From positions 1 to 52,127 of IMG/VR virus record IMGVR_UViG_3300036979_000430: 52,127 bases of DNA; one strand, given 5' to 3'. The stretch comes from a virus. Under the pieces are notes generated by a model. The model had not been told where the DNA came from, made no database searches, and saw nothing but the letters and a program-made list of their open reading frames with translations. The position numbers and the translations under genes were made by a program. This document shows positions 44,866 to 51,447 of the stretch, piece after piece. How positions within the stretch are numbered: position 1 is the first letter of the stretch; every line of letters starts with the position of its first letter.

Positions 44866-45470
44866 ACCACCGGCCCCACACGCTTGACCGCCCAGTAGGC
44901 GCCATCCCCTGGGTAGAAGCTGGCGTCAATCAACTGGGCACCCTGCAGTTCTGCCATGCGCTTGCTGGCGACGAACTGCGGGCAATCCCACCGGGCCTGT
45001 AGCTCGGCCATGGTGAGATGCGGCGTCAACCCTGCGCGGATGCGTGGCCCCAACCAGTCAGCCAACTCCAGGCAGTCCAGCAGGGTTTCAGATGGCACCA
45101 GCCGGCGGCGGGACAGGAGGCTGCGCACCAGGTCGGTCATGCTTCCCCCCTCCGGCGGAACCACTCGCAGGGGTGCTGGCCAAAAGCCGTGGCGTCGCAA
45201 CACCTCACCGCCTACAACCTCGTAGCGGGGCAGCCTTGACGGAAACCGCAATCGGCCTAGACGCCAGTGGTAAGCATGGCTAAATGGATCCTTGACCCAC
45301 AGCACCCTCAGCCAAGCCTTAGCGATCCACCCCGTGTCGCAAGTAATCACCTCCCCTGTCTCTGGGTTGCAGGCCATTACGTTCCTGATCTTGCGACCCG
45401 TGGCGTCGTAGACCGTGGCGCCGAATCCATAGGCAGCCCAGAACTCCCTGGGATAGATCATCGCCATCAT
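44862..45470 (-). CDS. Hypothetical protein between terminase genes
   Basis: A 202-residue protein. Residues 1-90 (REFWAAYGFGATVYDATGRKI, CDTGWIAKAWLRVLWVKD) are beta-rich and the C-terminal ~90 (LADWLGPRIRAGLTPHLTMA, ELQARWDCPQFVASKRMAELQ) look like a winged-helix DNA-binding domain. Lying between small and large terminase genes with ATGA overlaps on both sides, it may bind packaging-site DNA. No named family. Confidence 0.55.
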   Translation of the reverse strand: MMAMIYPREFWAAYGFGATVYDATGRKIRNVMACNPETGEVITCDTGWIAKAWLRVLWVKDPFSHAYHWRLGRLRFPSRLPRYEVVGGEVLRRHGFWPAPLRVVPPEGGSMTDLVRSLLSRRRLVPSETLLDCLELADWLGPRIRAGLTPHLTMAELQARWDCPQFVASKRMAELQGAQLIDASFYPGDGAYWAVKRVGPVV

Positions 45471-46051
45471 GCTTCCCCCTCGACAGCAGGCATCTCAAGG
45501 CCACGAGCGTTGATCTGCAACAATACCCGGCTTTCATCCTCCGGCGTCAAGCCAGCGGCGGCGATGGCATCCACCACGGCGGCAATGGTCTTGCGTTCGG
45601 TGCGGCGTTCGGCGGCGGCATCGCTGAAGTGATCACGCAACCTGGGGTGATGGGTTAGCAGCCAGGTGGCGGCCCAGGCGTTTGGTGCTATGCCATTTGC
45701 AGGGTCTCCAACTGCCGCAACCTGCAATCCAGATAGAAGGTTTTGGCACTTTTCAGCATCTGCCAGGAAAATAGCTTCCCGAAATTGATACTCAAGGCTG
45801 TCTTCGCCTTTCTCGTCTGCGTTTTGAATCCAACGACTGGCAGTTGATCGGCCAATCCCAAGCCGATCTGCGATTAAGGCGACAGGAAAACCATGCCCCG
45901 CCTCCAGCTTGGCTTTTGCCACCAGTTCGGTGGTGAGCTTGCTTGGGCGACCAGCGGGCACAGGTTGTAGTGGTGGCGAATGGTTGCCGGATGGGACGCC
46001 CCCTGTAGATGTACCCCACAAGGGCCACCCGGCCCCCACATCATAAGCCAT
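45467..46051 (-). CDS. terS: Terminase small subunit
   Basis: A 194-residue protein. After a Pro/Gly-rich N-terminus comes a helix-turn-helix: GRPSKLTTELVAKAKLEAGH, ALIADRLGIGRSTASRWIQ. A helical middle (AIFLADAEKCQNLLSGLQVA) and AATWLLTHHPRLRDHFSD follow, typical of phage small terminases. It would recognise the packaging site and present it to the large subunit two genes downstream. Confidence 0.8.
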   Translation of the reverse strand: MAYDVGAGWPLWGTSTGGVPSGNHSPPLQPVPAGRPSKLTTELVAKAKLEAGHGFPVALIADRLGIGRSTASRWIQNADEKGEDSLEYQFREAIFLADAEKCQNLLSGLQVAAVGDPANGIAPNAWAATWLLTHHPRLRDHFSDAAAERRTERKTIAAVVDAIAAAGLTPEDESRVLLQINARGLEMPAVEGEA

Positions 46052-46082
46052 TGCCGCCGTTTTGGAAGGGCAGCAACGCAGA

Positions 46083-46769
46083 TCAAGCCTTCGCCAGTGT
46101 CACCCCAGCATCCTGCATTTGGTACTTGCCATCACCGTAGGGGGCGTCACAGGGCGCCCCTTCGTAGAACAGCGCCTGACAAATGCCCTCGTTGACGTAG
46201 ATGCGGCAGTCTGCCCCGCTGCTGTTGCTGATCTCCAAGGTCAGGTGTCCCTCCCAGCCGGCTTCGCCGGGGGTTGTGTTCACAATGATGCCGCAGCGGG
46301 CGTAAGTGCTTTTGCCGATGTAGACGGCTGTGACGTTAGGGGGTAGCTTTTGTCGTTCGAGCGTACCGCCAAGCCCGTAAGTGTGAGCGGGGAGGATGAT
46401 AAAAGATCCGGCCCGTTCGTCATGGTGCAGCTCTGCCGGCGCCAGACAGCGATCATCAAACGCCTTGGGATCCACGATCAGGCCAGGGACGTGCCGGAAG
46501 ACGCGGAAGTCGTGCGGATCTAGGCGTAGGTCGTAGCCGTAGGAGCTGGTGCCGTAGCTGATGACCTTGCGCTTGGAGTGGCCGTAGGGAGCATGGCCCG
46601 GAAGTGGGTTCTCCACCTCCCGGATCTTCCCCGGCTCAAACGGGCTGATCATGCCCTCGGCGGCGAGCTGACGGATGCGCCAATCGGGGATGGAGCTGGC
46701 TAGGTGCGGATTGCGGATAGTGCCTATGCCAGGGAAAAAAGCCTCTTGCTGCTCGGGTGTGGCGGTCAT
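46083..46769 (-). CDS. dcd: dCTP deaminase
   Basis: A 228-residue protein of the dUTPase/Dcd superfamily. It has SSYGYDLRLD, then SFIILPAHTYGLGGTLERQ and VYIGKSTYARCGIIVNTTPG. EAGWEGHLTLEISNSSG contains the catalytic Glu, and CRIYVNEGICQALFYEG closes the core. It converts dCTP to dUTP, supplying dUMP and then dTMP, so it connects to the thymidylate kinase at the left end. ATG 46769 is chosen because upstream in-frame sequence is His/Pro-rich antisense-like, and the start overlaps the previous stop (ATGA). Confidence 0.9.
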   Translation of the reverse strand: MTATPEQQEAFFPGIGTIRNPHLASSIPDWRIRQLAAEGMISPFEPGKIREVENPLPGHAPYGHSKRKVISYGTSSYGYDLRLDPHDFRVFRHVPGLIVDPKAFDDRCLAPAELHHDERAGSFIILPAHTYGLGGTLERQKLPPNVTAVYIGKSTYARCGIIVNTTPGEAGWEGHLTLEISNSSGADCRIYVNEGICQALFYEGAPCDAPYGDGKYQMQDAGVTLAKA

Positions 46770-46948
46770 TTGGTGGTGGGGGTGATGGGTTCGTAGATGA
46801 CGCGGGCACGGTGCTGAGCGATCTGGCGTAGGTCCGTCCAGAACGGTGCTTCGTGATCCGGGGGCAGGATCAACGCCTCGGGGACGCCAGCGGTGTTGCG
46901 CACGTTGAGGATACGCAGGCCCCAGCCGGGGGTCTTGGGGGTGGTCAT
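46766..46948 (-). CDS. Small hypothetical protein
   Basis: A 60-residue protein (GWGLRILNVRNTAGVPEALIL, FWTDLRQIAQHRARVIYEP), ATGA-coupled to dcd downstream and to the gene upstream. A compact alpha/beta sequence; no family recognised. Confidence 0.5.
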   Translation of the reverse strand: MTTPKTPGWGLRILNVRNTAGVPEALILPPDHEAPFWTDLRQIAQHRARVIYEPITPTTK

Positions 46949-47202
46949 GGCTGGGGCAATACGTCGGGCGGGCTGACGCGCAACCAGGCGGTTTCCATAT
47001 CCCGCCCAATGTCACGCACACCGCGCCATTGGGTGTTCTTGGGCTTGGTCACACTGCGCAGCCTGGCGAGTCCATTGTCGATCTTGTCAACCTGCCAATC
47101 CTTCAGGCGCGGAGATCGCCAGACCTCGCCAAGGCGGAAGCGGTCGGCAGGGGGTGGGGCTTGAGTTTCGCAGGGGTTCATCAGCCAGTCAGGGGTGAGC
47201 AT
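46945..47202 (-). CDS. Small hypothetical protein
   Basis: Up to 85 residues (RFRLGEVWRSPRLKDWQVDK, GLARLRSVTKPKNTQWRGVR, MDTAW-like end written METAWLRV). The strand-rich, basic core with repeated Trp could be an OB- or SH3-like fold. Start at 47202 or 47181. The upstream gene overlaps by 14 bp. Confidence 0.5.
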   Translation of the reverse strand: MLTPDWLMNPCETQAPPPADRFRLGEVWRSPRLKDWQVDKIDNGLARLRSVTKPKNTQWRGVRDIGRDMETAWLRVSPPDVLPQP

Positions 47203-47530
47203 GGGGAGTAGTGGCGGGTGGCCTCATCTTCACAATCTCCTCCAGCTCAGATCGAGCCCGGTCCAGTTCGCGTTTTTGGCGTTCAACATTTTCATTGGCC
47301 TGCTTCAGTAGCTCAAGGTACGCGGCTTCCCATGTCTTGTGATACTTGTCAGATTTTTTATGCTGGGAAGTTAATGTCTCCGCCACATTGTCACGACTTC
47401 TCCACTCTACCTTGATCCACAAAAACTTTTCGGTTTCTTTGACCACTAAAACAGGTACAATTCTCGCTCCCCATCCTTCGATTTTCCACCAAGTCGCGGT
47501 TTGCTGCTCAGTGGTGTTGGTGTTGGTCAT
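47189..47530 (-). CDS. Small protein with coiled-coil C-terminus
   Basis: A 113-residue protein. The N-terminal half is a strand-rich domain (WWKIEGWGARIVPVLVVKET, FLWIKVEWRSRDNVAETL). The second half is a charged coiled coil (ELLKQANENVERQKRELDRA, RSELEEIVKM). AT-richer than neighbours. ATGA-coupled upstream. Confidence 0.55.
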   Translation of the reverse strand: MTNTNTTEQQTATWWKIEGWGARIVPVLVVKETEKFLWIKVEWRSRDNVAETLTSQHKKSDKYHKTWEAAYLELLKQANENVERQKRELDRARSELEEIVKMRPPATTPHAHP

Positions 47531-47718
47531 TCTGCTTCAGTTTCGGTGGTGTAAGTAAATACAGCGTGGCGAGTTATTGTGTAATCCATGTCACATTCCC
47601 CGCAAGTTACTTCGGCGGTATCACATAGCTCAAAATCATGGTCAATATCCCAAGGCTCTGTATTGATTGCCCCGCAAATCGGACAGACGGGGTTGGGATT
47701 GTCGCGGCAAGTAATCAT
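47527..47718 (-). CDS. Small zinc-ribbon protein
   Basis: A 63-residue protein with CPICGAINTEPWDID and VTCGECDMDYTITRH, two CxxC pairs about 25 residues apart, typical of a zinc ribbon. The rest is acidic. It may bind nucleic acid or a host protein. ATGA overlaps on both sides. Confidence 0.6.
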   Translation of the reverse strand: MITCRDNPNPVCPICGAINTEPWDIDHDFELCDTAEVTCGECDMDYTITRHAVFTYTTETEAE

Positions 47719-48110
47719 GGTTCAATCCTCAATTCACATTCAAAAGCAATAATCGGCGGCGGCTCAACCACCCCATCAGTCGGGCCCGGCCTAGCGCGGC
47801 GCTGACAGTCTGCGCAGCCATAGGCCCAATCAAACTGCCCGTCTTCCTTGACGCCGGCACCGGGGCAGCCGAGCACCTCCCAGCCGTGGGCGCGGACGTG
47901 GGCGGGGCGGTTGGGGCCATGGCGATGAAACCGGATGCGGCCGTCATGGCGCATGGACTGGAGTCTGTAGTCAATTCGAGCCGCCTTTGATCCACCCCAA
48001 TCTCCACCAGGAGGCGTCAAATTGGGGTCAGAAAACGGATGCAGGTCGCTATCCCGCAGCGACAGCCAGATCAACCAGTCCAGCTCGTCGGTGCTCACGG
48101 GGTCAGGCAT
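47715..48110 (-). CDS. Small hypothetical protein with zinc-site Cys pair
   Basis: A 131-residue protein: STDELDWLIWLSLRDSDLHP, a basic middle (RIDYRLQSMRHDGRIRFHRHG) and a Cys-containing part (EVLGCPGAG, YGCADCQRRARP). The middle reads like a winged-helix wing. ATG 48110 overlaps the upstream stop; a longer frame to 48479 is antisense-like Arg/Pro-rich sequence and rejected. Confidence 0.5.
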   Translation of the reverse strand: MPDPVSTDELDWLIWLSLRDSDLHPFSDPNLTPPGGDWGGSKAARIDYRLQSMRHDGRIRFHRHGPNRPAHVRAHGWEVLGCPGAGVKEDGQFDWAYGCADCQRRARPGPTDGVVEPPPIIAFECELRIEP

Positions 48111-48573
48111 TGGGCCTCCGCAGCTCCCGGCCAACGGCCAGTGCCATGGACTCCCTCCCTGGGTCGATCGGTTGCCACCCTGCCTGGATCTCTGGCTGGT
48201 GGCACCCGACCGCGTAAAGAACGTCTGCAGTGGTGCTGGCGCCCCCGTACAGCTCGCTGAAGTAGGCGGCGATTTCGTGGGCCGCCGCTGCTGCACCATC
48301 GCGGCAGGTTGCGCACGGGGTCGAGCAGGGCCGGGCGCCGTCGCCGTCGCGGTCTGGGGCCATGGCAGCGCAAAGGGCGCGGGCGATGCGATCCGAGAGG
48401 GTGGGGTCAACCGTGGCCGGCTGCTCAGTGTGCGTGGGCATCGCCCACGGCGCTGCCTTCTGCGGCGCTGGCATGTCACACCAGGGGCCAGGCTTGTTGC
48501 GGTATTGCCAGGACCCGTCGGCGTTCTGTCGGACTGTTGAGCCTGCTGGGATAGGGGGGAATTGATCGCTCAT
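48103..48573 (-). CDS. Hypothetical protein
   Basis: A 156-residue protein: STVRQNADGSWQYRNKPGPW, Cys pairs in ARPCSTPCATCRDG, and helical ends (LSDRIARALCAAMAPD; AAAAHEIAAYFSELYGG). The CSTPCATC cluster may hold a metal. It is coupled to the membrane-protein gene upstream by ATGA. No family recognised. Confidence 0.5.
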   Translation of the reverse strand: MSDQFPPIPAGSTVRQNADGSWQYRNKPGPWCDMPAPQKAAPWAMPTHTEQPATVDPTLSDRIARALCAAMAPDRDGDGARPCSTPCATCRDGAAAAAHEIAAYFSELYGGASTTADVLYAVGCHQPEIQAGWQPIDPGRESMALAVGRELRRPNA

Positions 48574-48776
48574 GGTTCAGACGGCGGCGGGCTTGGGATG
48601 CGCTCGCCGAAGTAGGGCTGGTAGCCACCAATACGCTGAGGCCTGATCGGCAGCGGTGGACTGCTTCCCCGGCGGCGAGCATTGAACTCGCGCCAATGCT
48701 CATTCCGGGTTTGAAGAAACACAAAAATCCACGTCGAAGCAGATATGGCTAAAAGGCCAAGCAGGAGATCAGCCAT
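48570..48776 (-). CDS. Small membrane protein
   Basis: A 68-residue protein with an N-terminal membrane helix ([19 protein letters not shown]) and a basic/Pro-rich cytoplasmic tail ([34 protein letters not shown]). ATG 48776 overlaps the upstream stop by 8 bp. Function unknown; the early-region position argues against a lysis role. Confidence 0.5.
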   Translation of the reverse strand: MADLLLGLLAISASTWIFVFLQTRNEHWREFNARRRGSSPPLPIRPQRIGGYQPYFGERIPSPPPSEP

Positions 48777-48978
48777 TGCTCCCCTCCAGTTCGGTGGCGA
48801 TGGCGAGCAGTTTTCTGTGATCCTGCACAAATTGCATAAGGGGCGCGGCGGCGCGGATTGCCGCGGCGGCAACCACATCCGGGCTGGCGGAGAGGTTGCG
48901 ATACTGATCCCAAAATGCTGCAATGACCGCGTCTTTCAATTTCTGCGCGGCGGGGCTCAGTGGCTTGGGGGTGGTCAT
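48769..48978 (-). CDS. Small helical protein
   Basis: A 69-residue protein ([43 protein letters not shown]). Because of the frameshift in the gene upstream, it appears fused to that gene in one open frame. ATG 48978, 40 bp after the restored stop of the upstream gene, gives a self-contained product instead. Confidence 0.5.
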   Translation of the reverse strand: MTTPKPLSPAAQKLKDAVIAAFWDQYRNLSASPDVVAAAAIRAAAPLMQFVQDHRKLLAIATELEGSNG

Positions 48979-49018
48979 AATCCAAAGGCAAAGAATTAAA
49001 GGGCAAAAGGGTAAAGAA

Positions 49019-49767
49019 TTAGTCCTGGGGGAGGCAACAGACGCGGAAACCGATGTAGTTGTAGCGGTTGACCGGGAGGATGCTGAAGCGGCAGGCCGAA
49101 CGGCAGTACGCGGGGTGGTCGTTCCACGCCCCGCCGCGCAGCAGTCTTTGGACTTTCCCAGGCTGCAATCCTCCCAGGCACTGCCGTCATTGGGGGCGCC
49201 TTCGTAATCGCTGTGCCAGTGGTCCTGGCACCACTCCCAGACATTGCCGTGCATGTCATGCAAGCCCCAGGCATTGGCGGGGTAGCTGGCCACATCAACA
49301 GTCTCGGAGTCGTTGTAGTTGGCCTGCTCCGGCGTCAACGTGGCCCCAAAGTAAAACGGTGTGCTACTGCCGGCACGGCAGGCGTATTCCCACTGGGCTT
49401 CACTTGGCAGCCCGTAGCGCTTGCCCGTGCGCTGGCTCAGGCGGCGGCAAAACTCCTGCGCGTCGCGCCAGCTCACCATCTCTACCGGTCGCTGGTCGCC
49501 CTTGAAACAGGAAGGATCGGGTTCCAGGTCGCGCTCCACCTTCGGCCAACCCGCCACCGTCCGCCACTGGGCCTGGGTGGTCGGTGTCTGGGCCATCCAG
49601 AAGGCCCTCAGCGTCACCTGATGCTGGGGGCCTTCATCGTCGAACCGATCCGGCTCGCTCTCTGGAGAGCCCATCAGGAAGCTGCCGGCAGGGATCGGCA
49701 ACATGGTGATGGCAATTCCATCCCACCCTGGCTTTAGCTCTTGCTCGAATGTCATGGGGTTGGTCAT
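49019..49767 (-). CDS. FGE/sulfatase-modifying-fold protein with DGR-type variable C-terminus (apparent 1-base frameshift)
   Basis: The first ~208 codons encode a formylglycine-generating-enzyme fold: [78 protein letters not shown] and [17 protein letters not shown]. At about 49145 the frame breaks. Adding one A to the AAA in TCCAAAGAC restores [12 protein letters not shown] and then the canonical ending NYIGFRV, with a stop at 49019. The restored protein would have 249 residues. This family, used as a C-type-lectin-like display fold, is a typical target of diversity-generating retroelements. Without the correction, the open frame runs into the next gene. It is ATGA-coupled upstream. Confidence 0.8.
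49022..49138 (-). other. Variable region (VR) of diversity-generating-retroelement type
   Basis: The C-terminal 39 codons of the FGE-fold gene in the restored frame. At positions where template repeats of this protein class have AAC (Asn), the codons here are NNC: AAC GAC CAC, TAC, TGC, TTC AGC ATC CTC, GTC AAC, TAC AAC TAC. Framework codons (RGG-W, CRSA, IGFRV) match the family. This is the footprint expected of adenine-directed mutagenesis. No template repeat or reverse transcriptase is visible in the window. Confidence 0.65.
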
Positions 49768-49940
49768 GGATCAAGTTCCTCGGCGATTTGATGTAATTGA
49801 TTTCGATCCAATGGCATCCTGGAGCAGCCCAGAAAAACCATTGCACGCAAGGCTTGGGCGGCAATTTCGGGGGCGTTAGGTCCGTACCCCTTAATAGCGG
49901 CCAGGATTGCTGTGGCTTCAGGGCTTAAAAGTGCGGTCAT
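49764..49940 (-). CDS. 58-aa hypothetical protein
   Basis: Short gene from ATG 49940 to TGA 49764: [40 protein letters not shown], then an acidic end. Helical throughout. ATGA overlaps link it to the gene before and to the FGE-fold gene after, so it is in the same translational unit. Confidence 0.55.
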   Translation of the reverse strand: MTALLSPEATAILAAIKGYGPNAPEIAAQALRAMVFLGCSRMPLDRNQLHQIAEELDP

Positions 49941-50095
49941 GGGGTGGTTTCCGGGGCTGACTGCACAACCTGGCGGAGAAACTCAATTTCGCCCTCCTGT
50001 AAATCCTCACTGACCACGTACCCAGCGGGCTTGAGCGGATCGAGGTCTTGACATTGCAGTGCTTCGACGGCTTCGGCATCAGTATCAAATGTCAT
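49937..50095 (-). CDS. 52-aa acidic protein
   Basis: Short gene from ATG 50095 (ATGA overlap upstream): TFDTDAEAVEALQCQDLDPL, PAGYVVSEDLQEGEIEFLR. Strongly acidic, a composition often seen in DNA-mimic or anti-defence mini-proteins, but nothing more specific supports that. Confidence 0.5.
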   Translation of the reverse strand: MTFDTDAEAVEALQCQDLDPLKPAGYVVSEDLQEGEIEFLRQVVQSAPETTP

Positions 50096-50433
50096 GGGGC
50101 CTCGTTGGGTGTGAAGGTTGGCGCCACCGGGGCGGGCGGCAGCCGGGAGAAGTGGGTGTGGTGACCGGGCCAGTCGTTGTCGTTGGGGGTGCCAGCCCAT
50201 GGCGCATCTACATCCATGATCGGGAACAACCACCACAAGGCCGGCCCATCGTCCTCGTGCCATTGCTCGGCGGGGATAGCGACCTCTGGGGCTAGGGCTT
50301 GGCGGGCTTGGTGCATGGCCTGGTACCAGTCGTTGGTCCACTGCGGATCGGTCCCGATTTCAAATCCCGTGGGCGCCTGATCGTCCAGTTCAACCAATCG
50401 GGCCAAGGCGTCATGGACGGTGGGGATGGTCAT
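50092..50433 (-). CDS. Hypothetical protein with ALERL-type module
   Basis: A 113-residue protein. The first ~45 residues (MTIPTVHDALARLVELDDQ, WTNDWYQAMHQARQALAPE) share the module of the products at 1979 and 2422. The C-terminal half (EQWHEDDGPALWWLFPIMDV) is Trp/Pro-rich. This connects the right-end gene nest with the left-end operon in vocabulary. ATGA overlaps on both sides. Confidence 0.6.
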   Translation of the reverse strand: MTIPTVHDALARLVELDDQAPTGFEIGTDPQWTNDWYQAMHQARQALAPEVAIPAEQWHEDDGPALWWLFPIMDVDAPWAGTPNDNDWPGHHTHFSRLPPAPVAPTFTPNEAP

Positions 50434-50864
50434 GGCCTAACCTCCCGGTCCTGCGGTTCCGCAGCCTGCTGCAGCAGCTTGGCCTCCACAGCCTTAGCCC
50501 ATCGCCAAGGGCTCTGGCCCGCTTCCATTCCGGCATTGAACATATCAACAAGCAAAGAATACATCTCGATTTTGTCTATAATTGTAAAGTCAATTTTGTC
50601 AAGTTTGCGGTCTTCCATCATGCGATCAAACCACGGCTCAAAAGCAGCAAAGTCGCGCAAGTGGCCATCAGCGGGATCACCCTTGCCCCATGGACTAACA
50701 GGCCAGCCTGCGCTTTCGTCAGGCCAGGATTCACGCCAACCGCAGCGGCCAGGCCGAAAGCTGGTGAAGAATTGGCCATAGGGCAGGAACAGCCCACCCT
50801 GGCCGCTGTTGTCCCACCAGAAGCGACCGATCTGGCCGCCGTTGGAGTCGATGCGGAAGGTCAT
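50430..50864 (-). CDS. Hypothetical protein
   Basis: A 144-residue protein. The N-terminal ~70 residues (FRIDSNGGQIGRFWWDNSGQ, FLPYGQFFTSFRPG) are strand-rich and aromatic. The C-terminal half (FDRMMEDRKLDKIDFTIIDK, IEMYSLLVDMFNAGMEAGQ) is helical and AT-richer. ATG 50864 overlaps the upstream stop. No family recognised. Confidence 0.55.
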   Translation of the reverse strand: MTFRIDSNGGQIGRFWWDNSGQGGLFLPYGQFFTSFRPGRCGWRESWPDESAGWPVSPWGKGDPADGHLRDFAAFEPWFDRMMEDRKLDKIDFTIIDKIEMYSLLVDMFNAGMEAGQSPWRWAKAVEAKLLQQAAEPQDREVRP

Positions 50865-51148
50865 AGCTTCACCCCCAACGCAGGCGCCTGCCCGGCCAAC
50901 CACTCTTCCACAGCAGCCAGCGCTGGCGAGGGAATTAGGTGGCTGCCGACAGGGCACCAGAGCCACCGGTCCCTGTCGGCAGCAAAACCGAGGGGGCTCC
51001 AGGAACAGGTTTGATCAAGGAGAACGCGCTTCCCAATGCGTCGGCGAAACCGCACTACCCAAAGACGGGGATCCTGGCCATGGGCCCAGGCGGTGACGGT
51101 AAGGCCGATAGACGGATCGGCATAGATGGTTTGCTCAAGTGTGCTCAT
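50861..51148 (-). CDS. Small protein, paralogue of the adjacent upstream gene
   Basis: A 95-residue protein (QTIYADPSIGLTVTAWAHGQ, DPRLWVVRFRRRIGKRVLLD, PALAAVEEWLAGQAPALG). Its layout of a TIY start, TVTA strand, WxVxF strand and AxxEWL helix parallels the next gene upstream (TTIYTGPADGWHLTITARAA, WALKFTYST, AIAEAWLKANPVP), suggesting tandem duplication. Function unknown. Confidence 0.55.
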   Translation of the reverse strand: MSTLEQTIYADPSIGLTVTAWAHGQDPRLWVVRFRRRIGKRVLLDQTCSWSPLGFAADRDRWLWCPVGSHLIPSPALAAVEEWLAGQAPALGVKL

Positions 51149-51447
51149 GGCTTCACCCCCCTAAAGTCGAGCCCAGGCACAACCGTGGCAGTCACCACAC
51201 GGTTAGGTACCGGCACGGGGTTTGCTTTGAGCCAGGCCTCGGCAATGGCGCGGGTCTCACTGTCTGCTAGCGGTTGCCACTGGCGCAGCCCCCACCCAAT
51301 CTTGTCAATCCAGGTGGTGTGCCGGTCCTTTTTGCGCCCGCTAGTGGTGCTGTAGGTGAATTTCAGGGCCCAGCGACCCACGGCGGCGCGGGCGGTGATG
51401 GTCAGGTGCCAGCCGTCGGCGGGGCCGGTGTAGATGGTGGTGTTCAT
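51145..51447 (-). CDS. Small protein, paralogue of the adjacent downstream gene
   Basis: A 100-residue protein with an N-terminal strand pair (TTIYTGPADGWHLTITARAA, RWALKFTYSTTSGRKKDR), a middle IDKIGWGLRQWQPLA and a helix (TRAIAEAWLKANPVP). See its probable paralogue at 50861. It is ATGA-coupled on both sides. Confidence 0.55.
   Translation of the reverse strand: MNTTIYTGPADGWHLTITARAAVGRWALKFTYSTTSGRKKDRHTTWIDKIGWGLRQWQPLADSETRAIAEAWLKANPVPVPNRVVTATVVPGLDFRGVKP

Noticed and set aside
46770-47021. N-terminal extension of dCTP deaminase to 47021
   Set aside because: The added 84 residues are His/Pro/Arg-rich and overlap another coupled gene; normal family length and the ATGA overlap support 46769.
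48769-49767. A single 332-aa protein spanning the FGE-fold gene and the next small gene
   Set aside because: The sequence between about residues 209 and 262 is Thr/Ser/Arg filler in the wrong frame; correcting one base gives a normal family C-terminus and a separate small gene.
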